Shown here: positions 1 through 5,814 of the stretch, in pieces | How the letters are laid out: each line of letters begins with the position of its first letter | Position numbering within the stretch: position 1 is the first letter of the stretch | Assembly (NCBI RefSeq): GCF_036391795.1 | Contig: NZ_DASVZH010000299.1 | Span: 1 to 5,865, forward strand | Origin: Oryzihumus sp036391795 | GTDB taxonomy: Bacteria > Actinomycetota > Actinomycetes > Actinomycetales > Dermatophilaceae | Reading direction: 5' to 3' | Length of the DNA stretch: 5,865 nucleotides | Notes under the pieces: generated by a model | Seen by the model: only the letters and a program-made list of their open reading frames with translations | What the model was told of the DNA's origin: nothing | The model's database searches: none | Translations under genes and position numbers: made by a program

Positions 1-1182
1 GACCCACGGGCCGAACCGTCCGGTGCGCAGGCCCGCGGACTCGGCACCGCCGCGCAGCCTCCCGATGCCGCGCACCAGGGCTCGCCGCGTGGACACCGCG
101 GTCACCGAGCTGCCGCTCATGAAGGCTGCCAGGGCGACCACGAGGCCGGCCACGAGCACCGCGCGCAGCGAGGTGCGCAGGAACCGCACGACGGTGTCGA
201 AGACCGCCGCGGCCGCGTCGTGGGGCAACGTGCTCGGCACCGCGTCGAGGTAGAGCGGCCGGACGATCGCCAGTCCCAGGCCGAGCAGGAGCATCCCGCC
301 CGCCACCCCCAGCCCGGAGGCCAGCGTCGCGCGCCGGTGGTTGCCGGCGACGTAGATGCCGATCCCCAGCAGCAGCAGCGCGATGACCGGCAGCCACGAG
401 CCCAGGGTGTTGAGCAGGCTGTACAGGCCCTGGGCCTTGGTGACGCCCTGCGACTCGAACACCGTGAACGAGGCGTTGACGGCCGGGATGTTGTTGGCCA
501 CCGTGAAGCCCTGCGCGACGAGCTTCTTCTTCACGTCGTCGACGAACGGTCCGAGGTTGACGCTGACCTGACCGTTCTTGGAGCTCACGGCCCCGCCCTG
601 CTGGCCGGACAGGACGTTGACCATCTGCTGGTGGGCGACCGTGTTGGCCTGCGTCCAGGCCTCGGCGAACGCCGGGCTGGCCACGATCTTGGCCACCTGG
701 TCGTGCACGAAGCCCTGCACGCCGTTGCTGATCGGCTGCTCCAGGGCGTGAAGCCGGGTGGCCAGCTCCGGTGGCACACCCCGCGCCTGCAGCGCGTCGA
801 GCAGCTGCGAGGTCAGGCCGGGCACGTTGACGTAGGTGAACACCTGCTTGGTGACCGCATCGGTCACGGCGGCCTGCACGTCCGGGTTGTGCGCCAGCGG
901 GGCGACCGTCTCGACGTACCTGCTGGTGTCGGAGACCTCGCGGTTGGCCCAGACGGCCAGCACCGACAGCGGCGCCAGCAGCGAGCCGAGCACGATGAGC
1001 AGGCCGGCGACGAAGGCACGCCACCGACGCGGGCGTGGGGCCGGCGTGGCGGACGGCGCGGTCCCCGGCGACGCGGCGCGCGCCGAGGCCAGCTCCTGCT
1101 CCAGCGACGCGATGCGCGCGTTGAGCCGGGCGACCTCCTGGTCCTGCGGCGGACGACCCGCCGGTGCGATGGGTTCGGACAC
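1..1182 (-). CDS. Multi-pass membrane protein of unknown function, C-terminus cut by window edge
   Basis: The frame is open from a GTG at 1182-1180 to the left edge: 394 codons with no stop, so the C-terminus is missing. The GTG is chosen because GGAGG lies 7 nt upstream (1194-1190). Seen in the translation: residues 15-37 are a short heptad-like, probably coiled-coil segment (VARLNARIASLEQELASA), followed by a Pro/Ala-rich linker; a membrane segment at about 56-78; a soluble region of about 180 residues (79-258) containing RYVETVAPLAHNPDVQ; then three membrane segments at about 261-280, 285-307 and 340-356. The basic stretch PRPRRWR before the first helix suggests N-in, which puts the 79-258 region outside the cell. 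The pattern resembles unnamed actinobacterial integral membrane proteins; I know no function. It starts 44 bp after the phosphodiesterase stop and is probably co-transcribed with it. The reading frame is certain; the role is unknown. Confidence 0.9.
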   Translation of the reverse strand, partial: MSEPIAPAGRPPQDQEVARLNARIASLEQELASARAASPGTAPSATPAPRPRRWRAFVAGLLIVLGSLLAPLSVLAVWANREVSDTSRYVETVAPLAHNPDVQAAVTDAVTKQVFTYVNVPGLTSQLLDALQARGVPPELATRLHALEQPISNGVQGFVHDQVAKIVASPAFAEAWTQANTVAHQQMVNVLSGQQGGAVSSKNGQVSVNLGPFVDDVKKKLVAQGFTVANNIPAVNASFTVFESQGVTKAQGLYSLLNTLGSWLPVIALLLLGIGIYVAGNHRRATLASGLGVAGGMLLLGLGLAIVRPLYLDAVPSTLPHDAAAAVFDTVVRFLRTSLRAVLVAGLVVALAAFMSGSSVTAVSTRRALVRGIGRLRGGAESAGLRTGRFGPWV

Positions 1183-1226
1183 GCGGTTCCCTCCGTCGGT
1201 GCAGGCCCTGCCCTCTCCTCCGAGCC

Positions 1227-3458
1227 TCACCCCCCGGCGGCCGGTCTCGCCTCCCTCAGTGCGGATGACTCGTCCCCGGTCGCCGCGGCCGGCGCCTGCC
1301 CGTCGTCCACGCCCTGCCGGTGGCCGAGGTCGCGCAGCCAGCGGACCAGCTGGTGGTGCACCGCGTCGGCGCCGCGCAGCGGGGCGTCCTGCACCGGCCA
1401 GGCCGCCGGGTGCAGCAGCACGGCCTGCGTCTGCCACCCGCCGAGGCCGCCGTGGTTGCCGACGAGCTCCTCGAACGCCGCCACCTCCCCGGTGCCAGGG
1501 TCCATCGCGCTGTTGAGCACCAGGTCCCCGACGTGGTCGAGGCGTGCGTGCCGCAGCACCTCGCGTGGCGCCGCCTCCCCGAAGGGAGCCAACGGGTCGC
1601 GCCCCTCCACCCGGTCCTCCTCCAGGTATCGCGTGCCGTCCCGTCCCAGCGCGACCAGCCCGTGGGCCCGGGTCTGCACGACCACGTAGCCGATCCCGGG
1701 GTGGGCGACCAGGGCCGGCAGCAGCCCGGGCCACGCAGCCTCGACCTCCTCCCGGGTCATCCGCCCGGGGTGACCCGGGAACCACACCATCGACAGGTTC
1801 CCCGAGGCGATCACCACGACGTCGGACGCGCCGGTCTCCCCGGGTCGGTCCGCCGTCCCGCCGGCACCGTCGTGGCTCGCCCCCTCGAGGTGCACCTCCT
1901 CGTCGACGGAGCGGTGCCGCAGGGCCCGGCGGACCGCGTGCCCGGTGGCGCCGCCCTGGCTGCCCACCTGGGACAGGAACGTGTTGGCCGGTCCGGCGGT
2001 CTCCTCCACCCCGGTGGCCGCCATCACGGACGTGCTCCCGGCGCCGGCCTCCATCAGCCCCCGGACCAGCTCCTCCAGGGTCTGCCCGTGCCGCTGCCGG
2101 AAGGTGGCGCCCTGGCTCTGCCCGTGGTCGGAGAGCACGACGAAGGCATAGGGGCGCGGCGCGTGCGTGGCGGCGGACTCCAGGACCCCGAGGAGCTGGT
2201 CGAGCCCGGCGAGGGAGGCCATCGACTCCGGCCGGGTCGGACCCGCGTGGTGGGCGATCTCGTCGTAGTCGGTGAAGTCCGTGTAGACCGACGGCGTGCC
2301 CGCCATCATCTGCTCCACGATGAGCCCGGCGTTGAGGTCGCGCAGGAGCACGTTGGTCACGGCCCGCAGCAGCACGTAGGACCCGTGCCGGTCGATCCGC
2401 GGCTCCACCCCGCGCTGCCGCTGGCGCTGCGCCTGGAACTTCTCCTTGACCATCTCCGCGACGGACAGCACCAGGGACCGGCACAGCCCGTAGGGGTTGG
2501 TGAAGAACGCCGCGTAGCCCCGGGAGGGACCGCGCCGCCGGACGGCCCGGCGGGCGTCCTGCCCGGTCACCGCGCTCATCGTGAGCAGGGCGGTCGGTGC
2601 GTCACCGGTGAAGATGTTGGAGATGCTGGTGCCGCCGTCGGCCAGCAGCCCCCGGCCGTCGGTGAGCCGTTGCTGGATCACGTGGGCGTCCTTGGGCTTG
2701 CTGGCCACCATCAGCGCGCCGTTCTCCTTCTCGTACCACCGGAACGCCGGGACCTGCGCGCTGGCGCCGTGCAGCAGCCCCGCCTGGCTGGCCGGCGTCG
2801 TGGACGGCAGCTGGACCTGCCACTCGGTCAAGGCGTGCGTGCCGGTGCGCACCCACCGGGTCATGGTGGGCAGGTTCCCGCTGCGGATCCCCCACTGCAG
2901 CAACGGCGCCGCCAGCCCGTCGATCTGGATGAACACCACGCCGGGCACCGAGGTGACGGTCACCGACCCGGCGGCCGGCCGGGACTGGGCCAGCAGGTGC
3001 GACAGGAAGGCGGTGTCGTCACCGGCCGAGCCGACCCAGCTGGCGGTCGTGGTGAGCAGGGCGAACAGCCAGGAGCCCCAGAACGCCGGCCAGAAGCCCG
3101 AGACGGTGATGCCCGGGCTGAGCACCAGCGCCAGGGCGAACAGCGCCGCCTCGGCGAACACCCCCGCCAGGAGCACCCCCACCCAGCCCAGCAGGAGCGC
3201 GAAGGAGGTCACCAGCGGTCGCAGCAGCGCGGTCAGCACGCCGAGCAGGGCAGCGGCCACGAGCACGTCCCACCGCGTCGAAGCACTGAGCCCCGGCACC
3301 ACCCAGATGGTCAGCGACAGGACCAGCCAGGCCAGGAGCAGGTCGACGAGCATGCGCCGGACCTCGGTCCAGGAGGTCAGCCGCCGTCCCCGCAGCAGCC
3401 GCCACCCGACCCGTGCGCGGGAGCCCGCGCCCCTGGCGCTGGCCTGGGGTTCCTCCAT
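1227..3458 (-). CDS. Holin-IV-type membrane domain fused to an alkaline-phosphatase-superfamily phosphodiesterase
   Basis: A 743-residue protein. Residues 1-36 are basic; 37-143 form four hydrophobic segments (about 37-54, 63-79, 83-113, 122-143) with repeated PG turns at 55-56 and 115-116, as in the mycobacteriophage superfamily IV holin/YvlD-like domain (PF04020). Residues 172-690 match the type I phosphodiesterase/nucleotide pyrophosphatase fold (PF01663-like). Visible metal and catalytic candidates are D180 (FIQIDG), nucleophile T220 (PSTTP), D399 and H403 (DYDEIAHH), D444 and H445 (SDHG), and H669 (GNHGGLGG), so the active site looks intact. Residues 524-546 are a Gly/Asp-rich linker. 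The start at 3458 has AGGG 7 nt and GGAAGG 12 nt upstream; the in-frame ATG at 3503 lacks any such site. Family members hydrolyse phosphate mono- or diesters; the substrate here is unknown. Despite the domain name, nothing nearby suggests a phage. Confidence 0.92.
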   Translation of the reverse strand: MEEPQASARGAGSRARVGWRLLRGRRLTSWTEVRRMLVDLLLAWLVLSLTIWVVPGLSASTRWDVLVAAALLGVLTALLRPLVTSFALLLGWVGVLLAGVFAEAALFALALVLSPGITVSGFWPAFWGSWLFALLTTTASWVGSAGDDTAFLSHLLAQSRPAAGSVTVTSVPGVVFIQIDGLAAPLLQWGIRSGNLPTMTRWVRTGTHALTEWQVQLPSTTPASQAGLLHGASAQVPAFRWYEKENGALMVASKPKDAHVIQQRLTDGRGLLADGGTSISNIFTGDAPTALLTMSAVTGQDARRAVRRRGPSRGYAAFFTNPYGLCRSLVLSVAEMVKEKFQAQRQRQRGVEPRIDRHGSYVLLRAVTNVLLRDLNAGLIVEQMMAGTPSVYTDFTDYDEIAHHAGPTRPESMASLAGLDQLLGVLESAATHAPRPYAFVVLSDHGQSQGATFRQRHGQTLEELVRGLMEAGAGSTSVMAATGVEETAGPANTFLSQVGSQGGATGHAVRRALRHRSVDEEVHLEGASHDGAGGTADRPGETGASDVVVIASGNLSMVWFPGHPGRMTREEVEAAWPGLLPALVAHPGIGYVVVQTRAHGLVALGRDGTRYLEEDRVEGRDPLAPFGEAAPREVLRHARLDHVGDLVLNSAMDPGTGEVAAFEELVGNHGGLGGWQTQAVLLHPAAWPVQDAPLRGADAVHHQLVRWLRDLGHRQGVDDGQAPAAATGDESSALREARPAAGG

Positions 3459-3639
3459 GCCGGGGCCCTGCCTTCCGGTGCGGCGGTGCTGCGGCTCCAG
3501 CATCGGCGCACGCCGTGCCGGGGCGCCTCATCCTGCGGGGACACCTGTGCGGCGCCCGGCTCATCCGCGCGGGAGGTCGTCACCGCAGGCGCCCGCGACC
3601 GAGACTTTCAGGGACGGTCGAGCGCTCCGGGAGGACGGC
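3459..3639. promoter_or_regulatory. Divergent intergenic region between phosphodiesterase and small-protein genes
   Basis: These 181 bp separate two divergently transcribed genes, so they should carry a promoter for each. I could not find a convincing -35/-10 pair on either strand. The stretch remains GC-rich, apart from a short AT-richer patch at about 3601-3609 (gagactttc) just upstream of the plus-strand gene. The placement rests on gene orientation alone. Confidence 0.4.
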
Positions 3640-3864
3640 ATGAACCCACGGACGTACGAGGTCCGGGTCAGCGGGGTGATCCCGCCGGAGCTCGTCGAGG
3701 GCCTCGACGTGGCCGAGGTGTGCGCGGAGCCGGTGCGCACGGTCATCCGCACCGCCCCGTCCGACCAGGCCGCCCTGCTGGGCCTGCTGGAGCGCCTGCG
3801 CGCCCTCGGGGTCGAGCTGCTCGAGGTGCGCCAGCTGCTGGAGGACACCTCCCCCACCCCCTGA
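3640..3864 (+). CDS. Conserved actinobacterial small protein, 74 aa, unknown function
   Basis: Begins MNPRTYEVRVSGVIPPEL and ends at a TGA at 3862-3864. GGGAGG at 3629-3634 lies 5 nt before the ATG and fixes the start. The sequence predicts a compact alpha/beta fold: strand at 4-11, strands at about 24-30 and 32-38 (EVCAEPVRTVIRT), an amphipathic helix at 41-56 (SDQAALLGLLERLRALG), and a final strand at 58-65 (VELLEVRQ). There is no signal peptide, membrane segment or cysteine pair, so a cytosolic location is likely. The pattern of 'YEVRVSG..PPEL', 'T.IRT...DQAAL..LL.RL..LG.EL.EVR' matches small hypothetical proteins I recognise from actinomycete genomes; none has a role known to me. A small ligand- or protein-binding domain is plausible from the shape only. 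It is monocistronic, divergent from the phosphodiesterase and convergent with the DUF7144 pair. Confidence 0.85.
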   Translation: MNPRTYEVRVSGVIPPELVEGLDVAEVCAEPVRTVIRTAPSDQAALLGLLERLRALGVELLEVRQLLEDTSPTP

Positions 3865-3872
3865 CCGACGGC

Positions 3873-3914
3873 ACAGGTATGCCGCGCCGCCCGGTGGCGA
3901 CGCGGCATACCTGT
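3873..3914. terminator. Perfect 14-bp inverted repeat, probable bidirectional terminator
   Basis: Left arm 3873-3886 (acaggtatgccgcg) and right arm 3901-3914 (cgcggcatacctgt) are exact reverse complements, separated by a 14-nt loop. It starts 9 bp after the small-protein stop and lies 26 bp beyond the stop of the convergent DUF7144 gene, the expected place for a shared terminator. There is no U-tract on either strand, which is common for high-GC actinobacterial terminators. A protein-binding palindrome is the alternative. Confidence 0.75.
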
Positions 3915-3940
3915 TATGCCACAAGGGGACCCGACCGCGG

Positions 3941-4417
3941 TCAGGACTCCTTGAGCTCCCCGCCGTGCACAGCCAGGGCGTAGATCACCAGCACGTCGAC
4001 GGTGATGATCGTGATCGACCACAGCGGGTACGCCGCGATGAACGCCAGGTTGACGATGGCGCTCAGGCCGGCGGTGAGGATGCCGACGATCCGGGCCCAC
4101 ATCCTGCCGGCCATGACGGCGAACCCGGCGGCGACCAGCACGAGGCCGATGAGGAGGTGCACCCATCCCCATGCGGCGATGTTGACGTGCACCACGAGCC
4201 CGCTGCTCTTGACGAGCAGGTAGTTCTGGTTGAACAGCGCCGTGAGCGCCTCAATGATCTGGAACGCGCCGACCATCATCATCATGATGCCGGCGAAGTA
4301 CGCCCAGCCCACCCAGCCCGTGGTCGGGTGCTCGCTGATCGGGCCGCTCGAGGAGGCATGCTGAGGCATCCCCGCCTGCGTGCTCGACGCGCTCGAGAAG
4401 TTCGACATGTCGCTCAT
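3941..4417 (-). CDS. DUF7144-type four-helix membrane protein, second of a tandem pair
   Basis: A 158-residue protein. The ATG at 4417 has GGAGG 6 nt upstream (4428-4424). Residues 1-33 are a Ser/Gln/Pro-rich, probably disordered tail; four membrane segments follow at about 36-61, 80-102, 106-129 and 132-150, and the protein ends in a short tail (HGGELKES). Family-like landmarks are WVGW at 35-38, the HVN motif at 77-79, WARI at 107-110, N123 in the third helix (IVNLAFI), and the 'TVDVLVIYALAVHG' end. This matches the actinobacterial DUF7144 family, whose function is not established. It lies 133 bp downstream of a clear paralogue; hand alignment gives about 64 identities over some 124 gapless positions. 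The longer, polar N-terminal tail is the main difference between the two. The pair may share one transcript, though the 133-bp gap holds a hairpin. Confidence 0.9.
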   Translation of the reverse strand: MSDMSNFSSASSTQAGMPQHASSSGPISEHPTTGWVGWAYFAGIMMMMVGAFQIIEALTALFNQNYLLVKSSGLVVHVNIAAWGWVHLLIGLVLVAAGFAVMAGRMWARIVGILTAGLSAIVNLAFIAAYPLWSITIITVDVLVIYALAVHGGELKES

Positions 4418-4506
4418 CGCGATCCTCCGGTTGTTCGCGGCTCACCCGAGTCCCGGGTCGGGCCTGTTTCTGCTCTTCCACGCTCGCCGGGAGGCCGGTC
4501 GCCCAC

Positions 4507-4548
4507 ATCATGCGGAGCGGATGATCGGTGCCGGGCAGCCCGGCGCCG
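4507..4548. terminator. Hairpin cluster between the two DUF7144 genes
   Basis: Arms 4526-4535 (cggtgccggg) and 4539-4548 (cccggcgccg) pair over 10 positions with one mismatch (G-U in a plus-strand transcript, A-C in the minus-strand one) and a 3-nt loop. The structure ends 2 bp from the stop of the upstream DUF7144 gene. Directly beside it is a small inverted repeat, atcat (4507-4511) and atgat (4521-4525). No U-tract follows. It could be a weak terminator, an mRNA-stabilising stem, or chance in GC-rich DNA. Confidence 0.4.
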
Positions 4549-4550
4549 GT

Positions 4551-4964
4551 TCAGAGCCGTGACTCGGCGCCGTGCACCGCCACGGCGTAGATGACGATGA
4601 CGTCCAGGGTGATCACGGTCAGCGCCCACCACGGGTTGGCCGGGATGAAGGCCAGGTTGGCCACAGCACTGAGGAACGCCACGACGATGGCCACGGCCCG
4701 AGCCCAGGCCTGCCCGGCCAGCAGCCCGTAGCCGGCGGCGATGAGCAACAGCCCGAACAGGAGCTGGATGATCCCCCAGCCCGTGTAGTTGATGTGCACC
4801 GCGAGGGCCGTGCTCGCGACCGAGTAGTAGGCCTTGTTGAAGAAGGCCACCATCGCGATCATCACCTCGATCGCGCCGAGCGTGATCATCGTGATGCTGG
4901 CGAACACCACCCAGCCCACCCACTTCGTGGGGGTCGGGGTGACACCTGCATGCGCGTGGGCCAT
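4551..4964 (-). CDS. DUF7144-type four-helix membrane protein, first of a tandem pair
   Basis: A 137-residue protein. The ATG at 4964 is preferred because AAGGAG lies 6 nt upstream (4976-4971); an in-frame ATG at 5057 would add a 31-residue, Arg-rich extension with no ribosome binding site. The N-terminal tail is only about 14 residues and contains two histidines (MAHAHAG). Four membrane segments lie at about 15-40, 61-84, 87-107 and 112-130. It shares with its downstream paralogue WVGW (15-18), the H57/N59 pair (AVHINY), WAR (87-89), N103 (VANLAFI) and the closing DVIVIYAVAVHG. DUF7144 proteins are actinobacterial and uncharacterised. The gene is transcribed divergently from the DUF1269 gene across 182 bp, so shared control is plausible. 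The location in the cytoplasmic membrane is clear from the sequence; the role is not. Confidence 0.9.
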   Translation of the reverse strand: MAHAHAGVTPTPTKWVGWVVFASITMITLGAIEVMIAMVAFFNKAYYSVASTALAVHINYTGWGIIQLLFGLLLIAAGYGLLAGQAWARAVAIVVAFLSAVANLAFIPANPWWALTVITLDVIVIYAVAVHGAESRL

Positions 4965-5146
4965 CTCCTGCTCCTTCCCTCTCCGGGCGGCACGCGCCGC
5001 GCGGGACGGTCCTGCCGTCCCGTCCACGCTCACCCACCGGCGCCCCGGACAGATCACTCCCTGCGGATGACGCGTGCGCCCGGCCCGGACGATGCCATGG
5101 ACCCCGAGGGGCGAGACCGTCTCGTCGCCGCAGTCAAGGGAGCAAC
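4965..5146. promoter_or_regulatory. Divergent intergenic region between DUF7144 pair and DUF1269 gene
   Basis: These 182 bp must hold promoters for a leftward DUF7144 unit and a rightward DUF1269 gene. I found no convincing consensus promoter on either strand. It contains a perfect 8-bp hairpin at 5002-5022 (listed separately) and a 27-codon open frame at 5067-5150 whose stop overlaps the DUF1269 start. Confidence 0.45.
5002..5022. repeat. Perfect 8-bp inverted repeat in the DUF7144 leader
   Basis: cgggacgg (5002-5009) and ccgtcccg (5015-5022) are exact reverse complements around a 5-nt spacer. The element is centred about 48 bp upstream of the DUF7144 start at 4964. It could be an operator, a 5'-UTR hairpin, or a chance match in GC-rich DNA. 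The sequence does not decide between these. Confidence 0.4.
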
Positions 5147-5680
5147 ATGAGCACGCTGATCGCCATCGGGTACCCCGACGAGACGACCGCCACAGCCGCC
5201 GGCGACAAGGCCGAGGAGCTGGCCAAGGAGCTGATCATCCAGCCCGATGCCATTGCGGTGATCCGCCGGGACAAGCAGGGCAAGTACCACGTCACGACGA
5301 ACCACAACCCGGTTGCAGGCGGGACGACGTGGGGCATGTTCTGGGGGCTGCTGTTCGGGATGCTGTTCTTCGTGCCGTTCCTCGGCATGGCCCTCGGTGC
5401 GGGCCTCGGCGCCCTCATGGGCAAGGTCGAGAAGGTCGGCATCGACAAGGAGTTCGAGAAGCAGGTCAAGGACATGGTGCAGCCCGGCACGTCCGCGCTG
5501 TTCCTCGTGATCGAGCACGCGACGCCGGACAAGGCCGTCGAGGCCATGGCGCCGTTCGGCGGCAAGGTGCTGAAGTCCTCGCTGTCCAAGGACGCCGAGA
5601 AGGAGCTGCAGGAGGCCCTGCACGGGCAGGCTGCAGCCGACGCCTCGGCCGCCACGCCCCAGACCCCCGTCACCGCCTGA
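5147..5680 (+). CDS. DUF1269 membrane-associated protein
   Basis: A 177-residue protein. The start is supported by AAGGGAG at 5136-5142, 4 nt before the ATG. Residues 1-55 form an alpha/beta domain (MSTLIAIGYPDETTA; helix 18-29; strands 34-40 and 45-51). The centre, residues 58-92, is one long hydrophobic, glycine-rich stretch (GMFWGLLFGMLFFVPFLGM, then ALGAGLGALMG), enough for a membrane hairpin with glycine-zipper spacing. Residues 93-160 are alpha/beta again (helix 99-110; strand 116-122, SALFLVI; helix 126-135), followed by a disordered Ala/Thr/Pro tail. Order and length match DUF1269 (PF06897). The two soluble flanks look similar in layout, each with an 'AxxxI' strand and a Lys/Glu-rich helix. 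The family's function is not established. The gene is divergent from the DUF7144 pair, stands alone, and has a strong terminator 12 bp beyond its stop. Confidence 0.92.
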   Translation: MSTLIAIGYPDETTATAAGDKAEELAKELIIQPDAIAVIRRDKQGKYHVTTNHNPVAGGTTWGMFWGLLFGMLFFVPFLGMALGAGLGALMGKVEKVGIDKEFEKQVKDMVQPGTSALFLVIEHATPDKAVEAMAPFGGKVLKSSLSKDAEKELQEALHGQAAADASAATPQTPVTA

Positions 5681-5691
5681 CCCGCACCTCC

Positions 5692-5723
5692 ACGGTGGCC
5701 GCGGCGCCCGCCGCGGCCACCGT
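5692..5723. terminator. Strong GC hairpin after the DUF1269 gene
   Basis: Arms 5692-5705 (acggtggccgcggc) and 5710-5723 (gccgcggccaccgt) are perfectly complementary over 14 bp with a 4-nt loop. The stem begins 12 bp after the DUF1269 stop. No U-tract follows on the plus strand. Position and strength favour a transcription terminator, possibly also serving a gene entering from the right on the minus strand. Confidence 0.8.
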
Positions 5724-5814
5724 CGCGTGCGCCACCCACCGTCACCGGCGCGGGCGCGGCACCGTCACCACACCGCCCGAGAGGGACGTTCCTCAGGCTT
5801 GGGGCATGGCGGTT

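Noticed and set aside
220..1689. Long plus-strand open frame of 489 codons
   Set aside because: It is antisense to the membrane protein and the phosphodiesterase C-terminus. Its translation is Arg/Gly/His-rich without family motifs, and the minus-strand frame has clear membrane helices and a ribosome binding site.
1227..3458. Prophage holin or lysis cassette
   Set aside because: The holin-like domain is fused to a phosphodiesterase and there are no endolysin, tail or integrase genes nearby. The holin name comes from the family label only.
3459..3503. In-frame upstream ATG at 3503 as start of the phosphodiesterase
   Set aside because: No ribosome binding site precedes it, whereas the ATG at 3458 has AGGG and GGAAGG at usable distances.
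3933..3942. 10-bp palindrome gaccgcggtc at the end of the DUF7144 gene
   Set aside because: It is short and GC-rich, overlaps the stop codon, and is expected by chance in DNA of this composition.
1320..3983. Plus-strand open frame of 887 codons
   Set aside because: It lies antisense to the phosphodiesterase, whose catalytic motifs are intact. The plus-strand product is low-complexity (Pro/Arg/His/Gln-rich) and runs through the small-protein gene and the terminator, as expected of a GC-rich shadow frame.
5054..5745. Minus-strand open frames opposite the DUF1269 gene (5054-5623 and 5134-5745)
   Set aside because: They are antisense to a well-supported DUF1269 gene with a good ribosome binding site, and neither translation contains a recognisable domain.
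5772..5813. accgcc ... ggcggt inverted repeat near the right edge, considered as an insertion-sequence terminal repeat
   Set aside because: The arms are only 6 bp with about 30 bp between them, and there is no target duplication or recognisable transposase.
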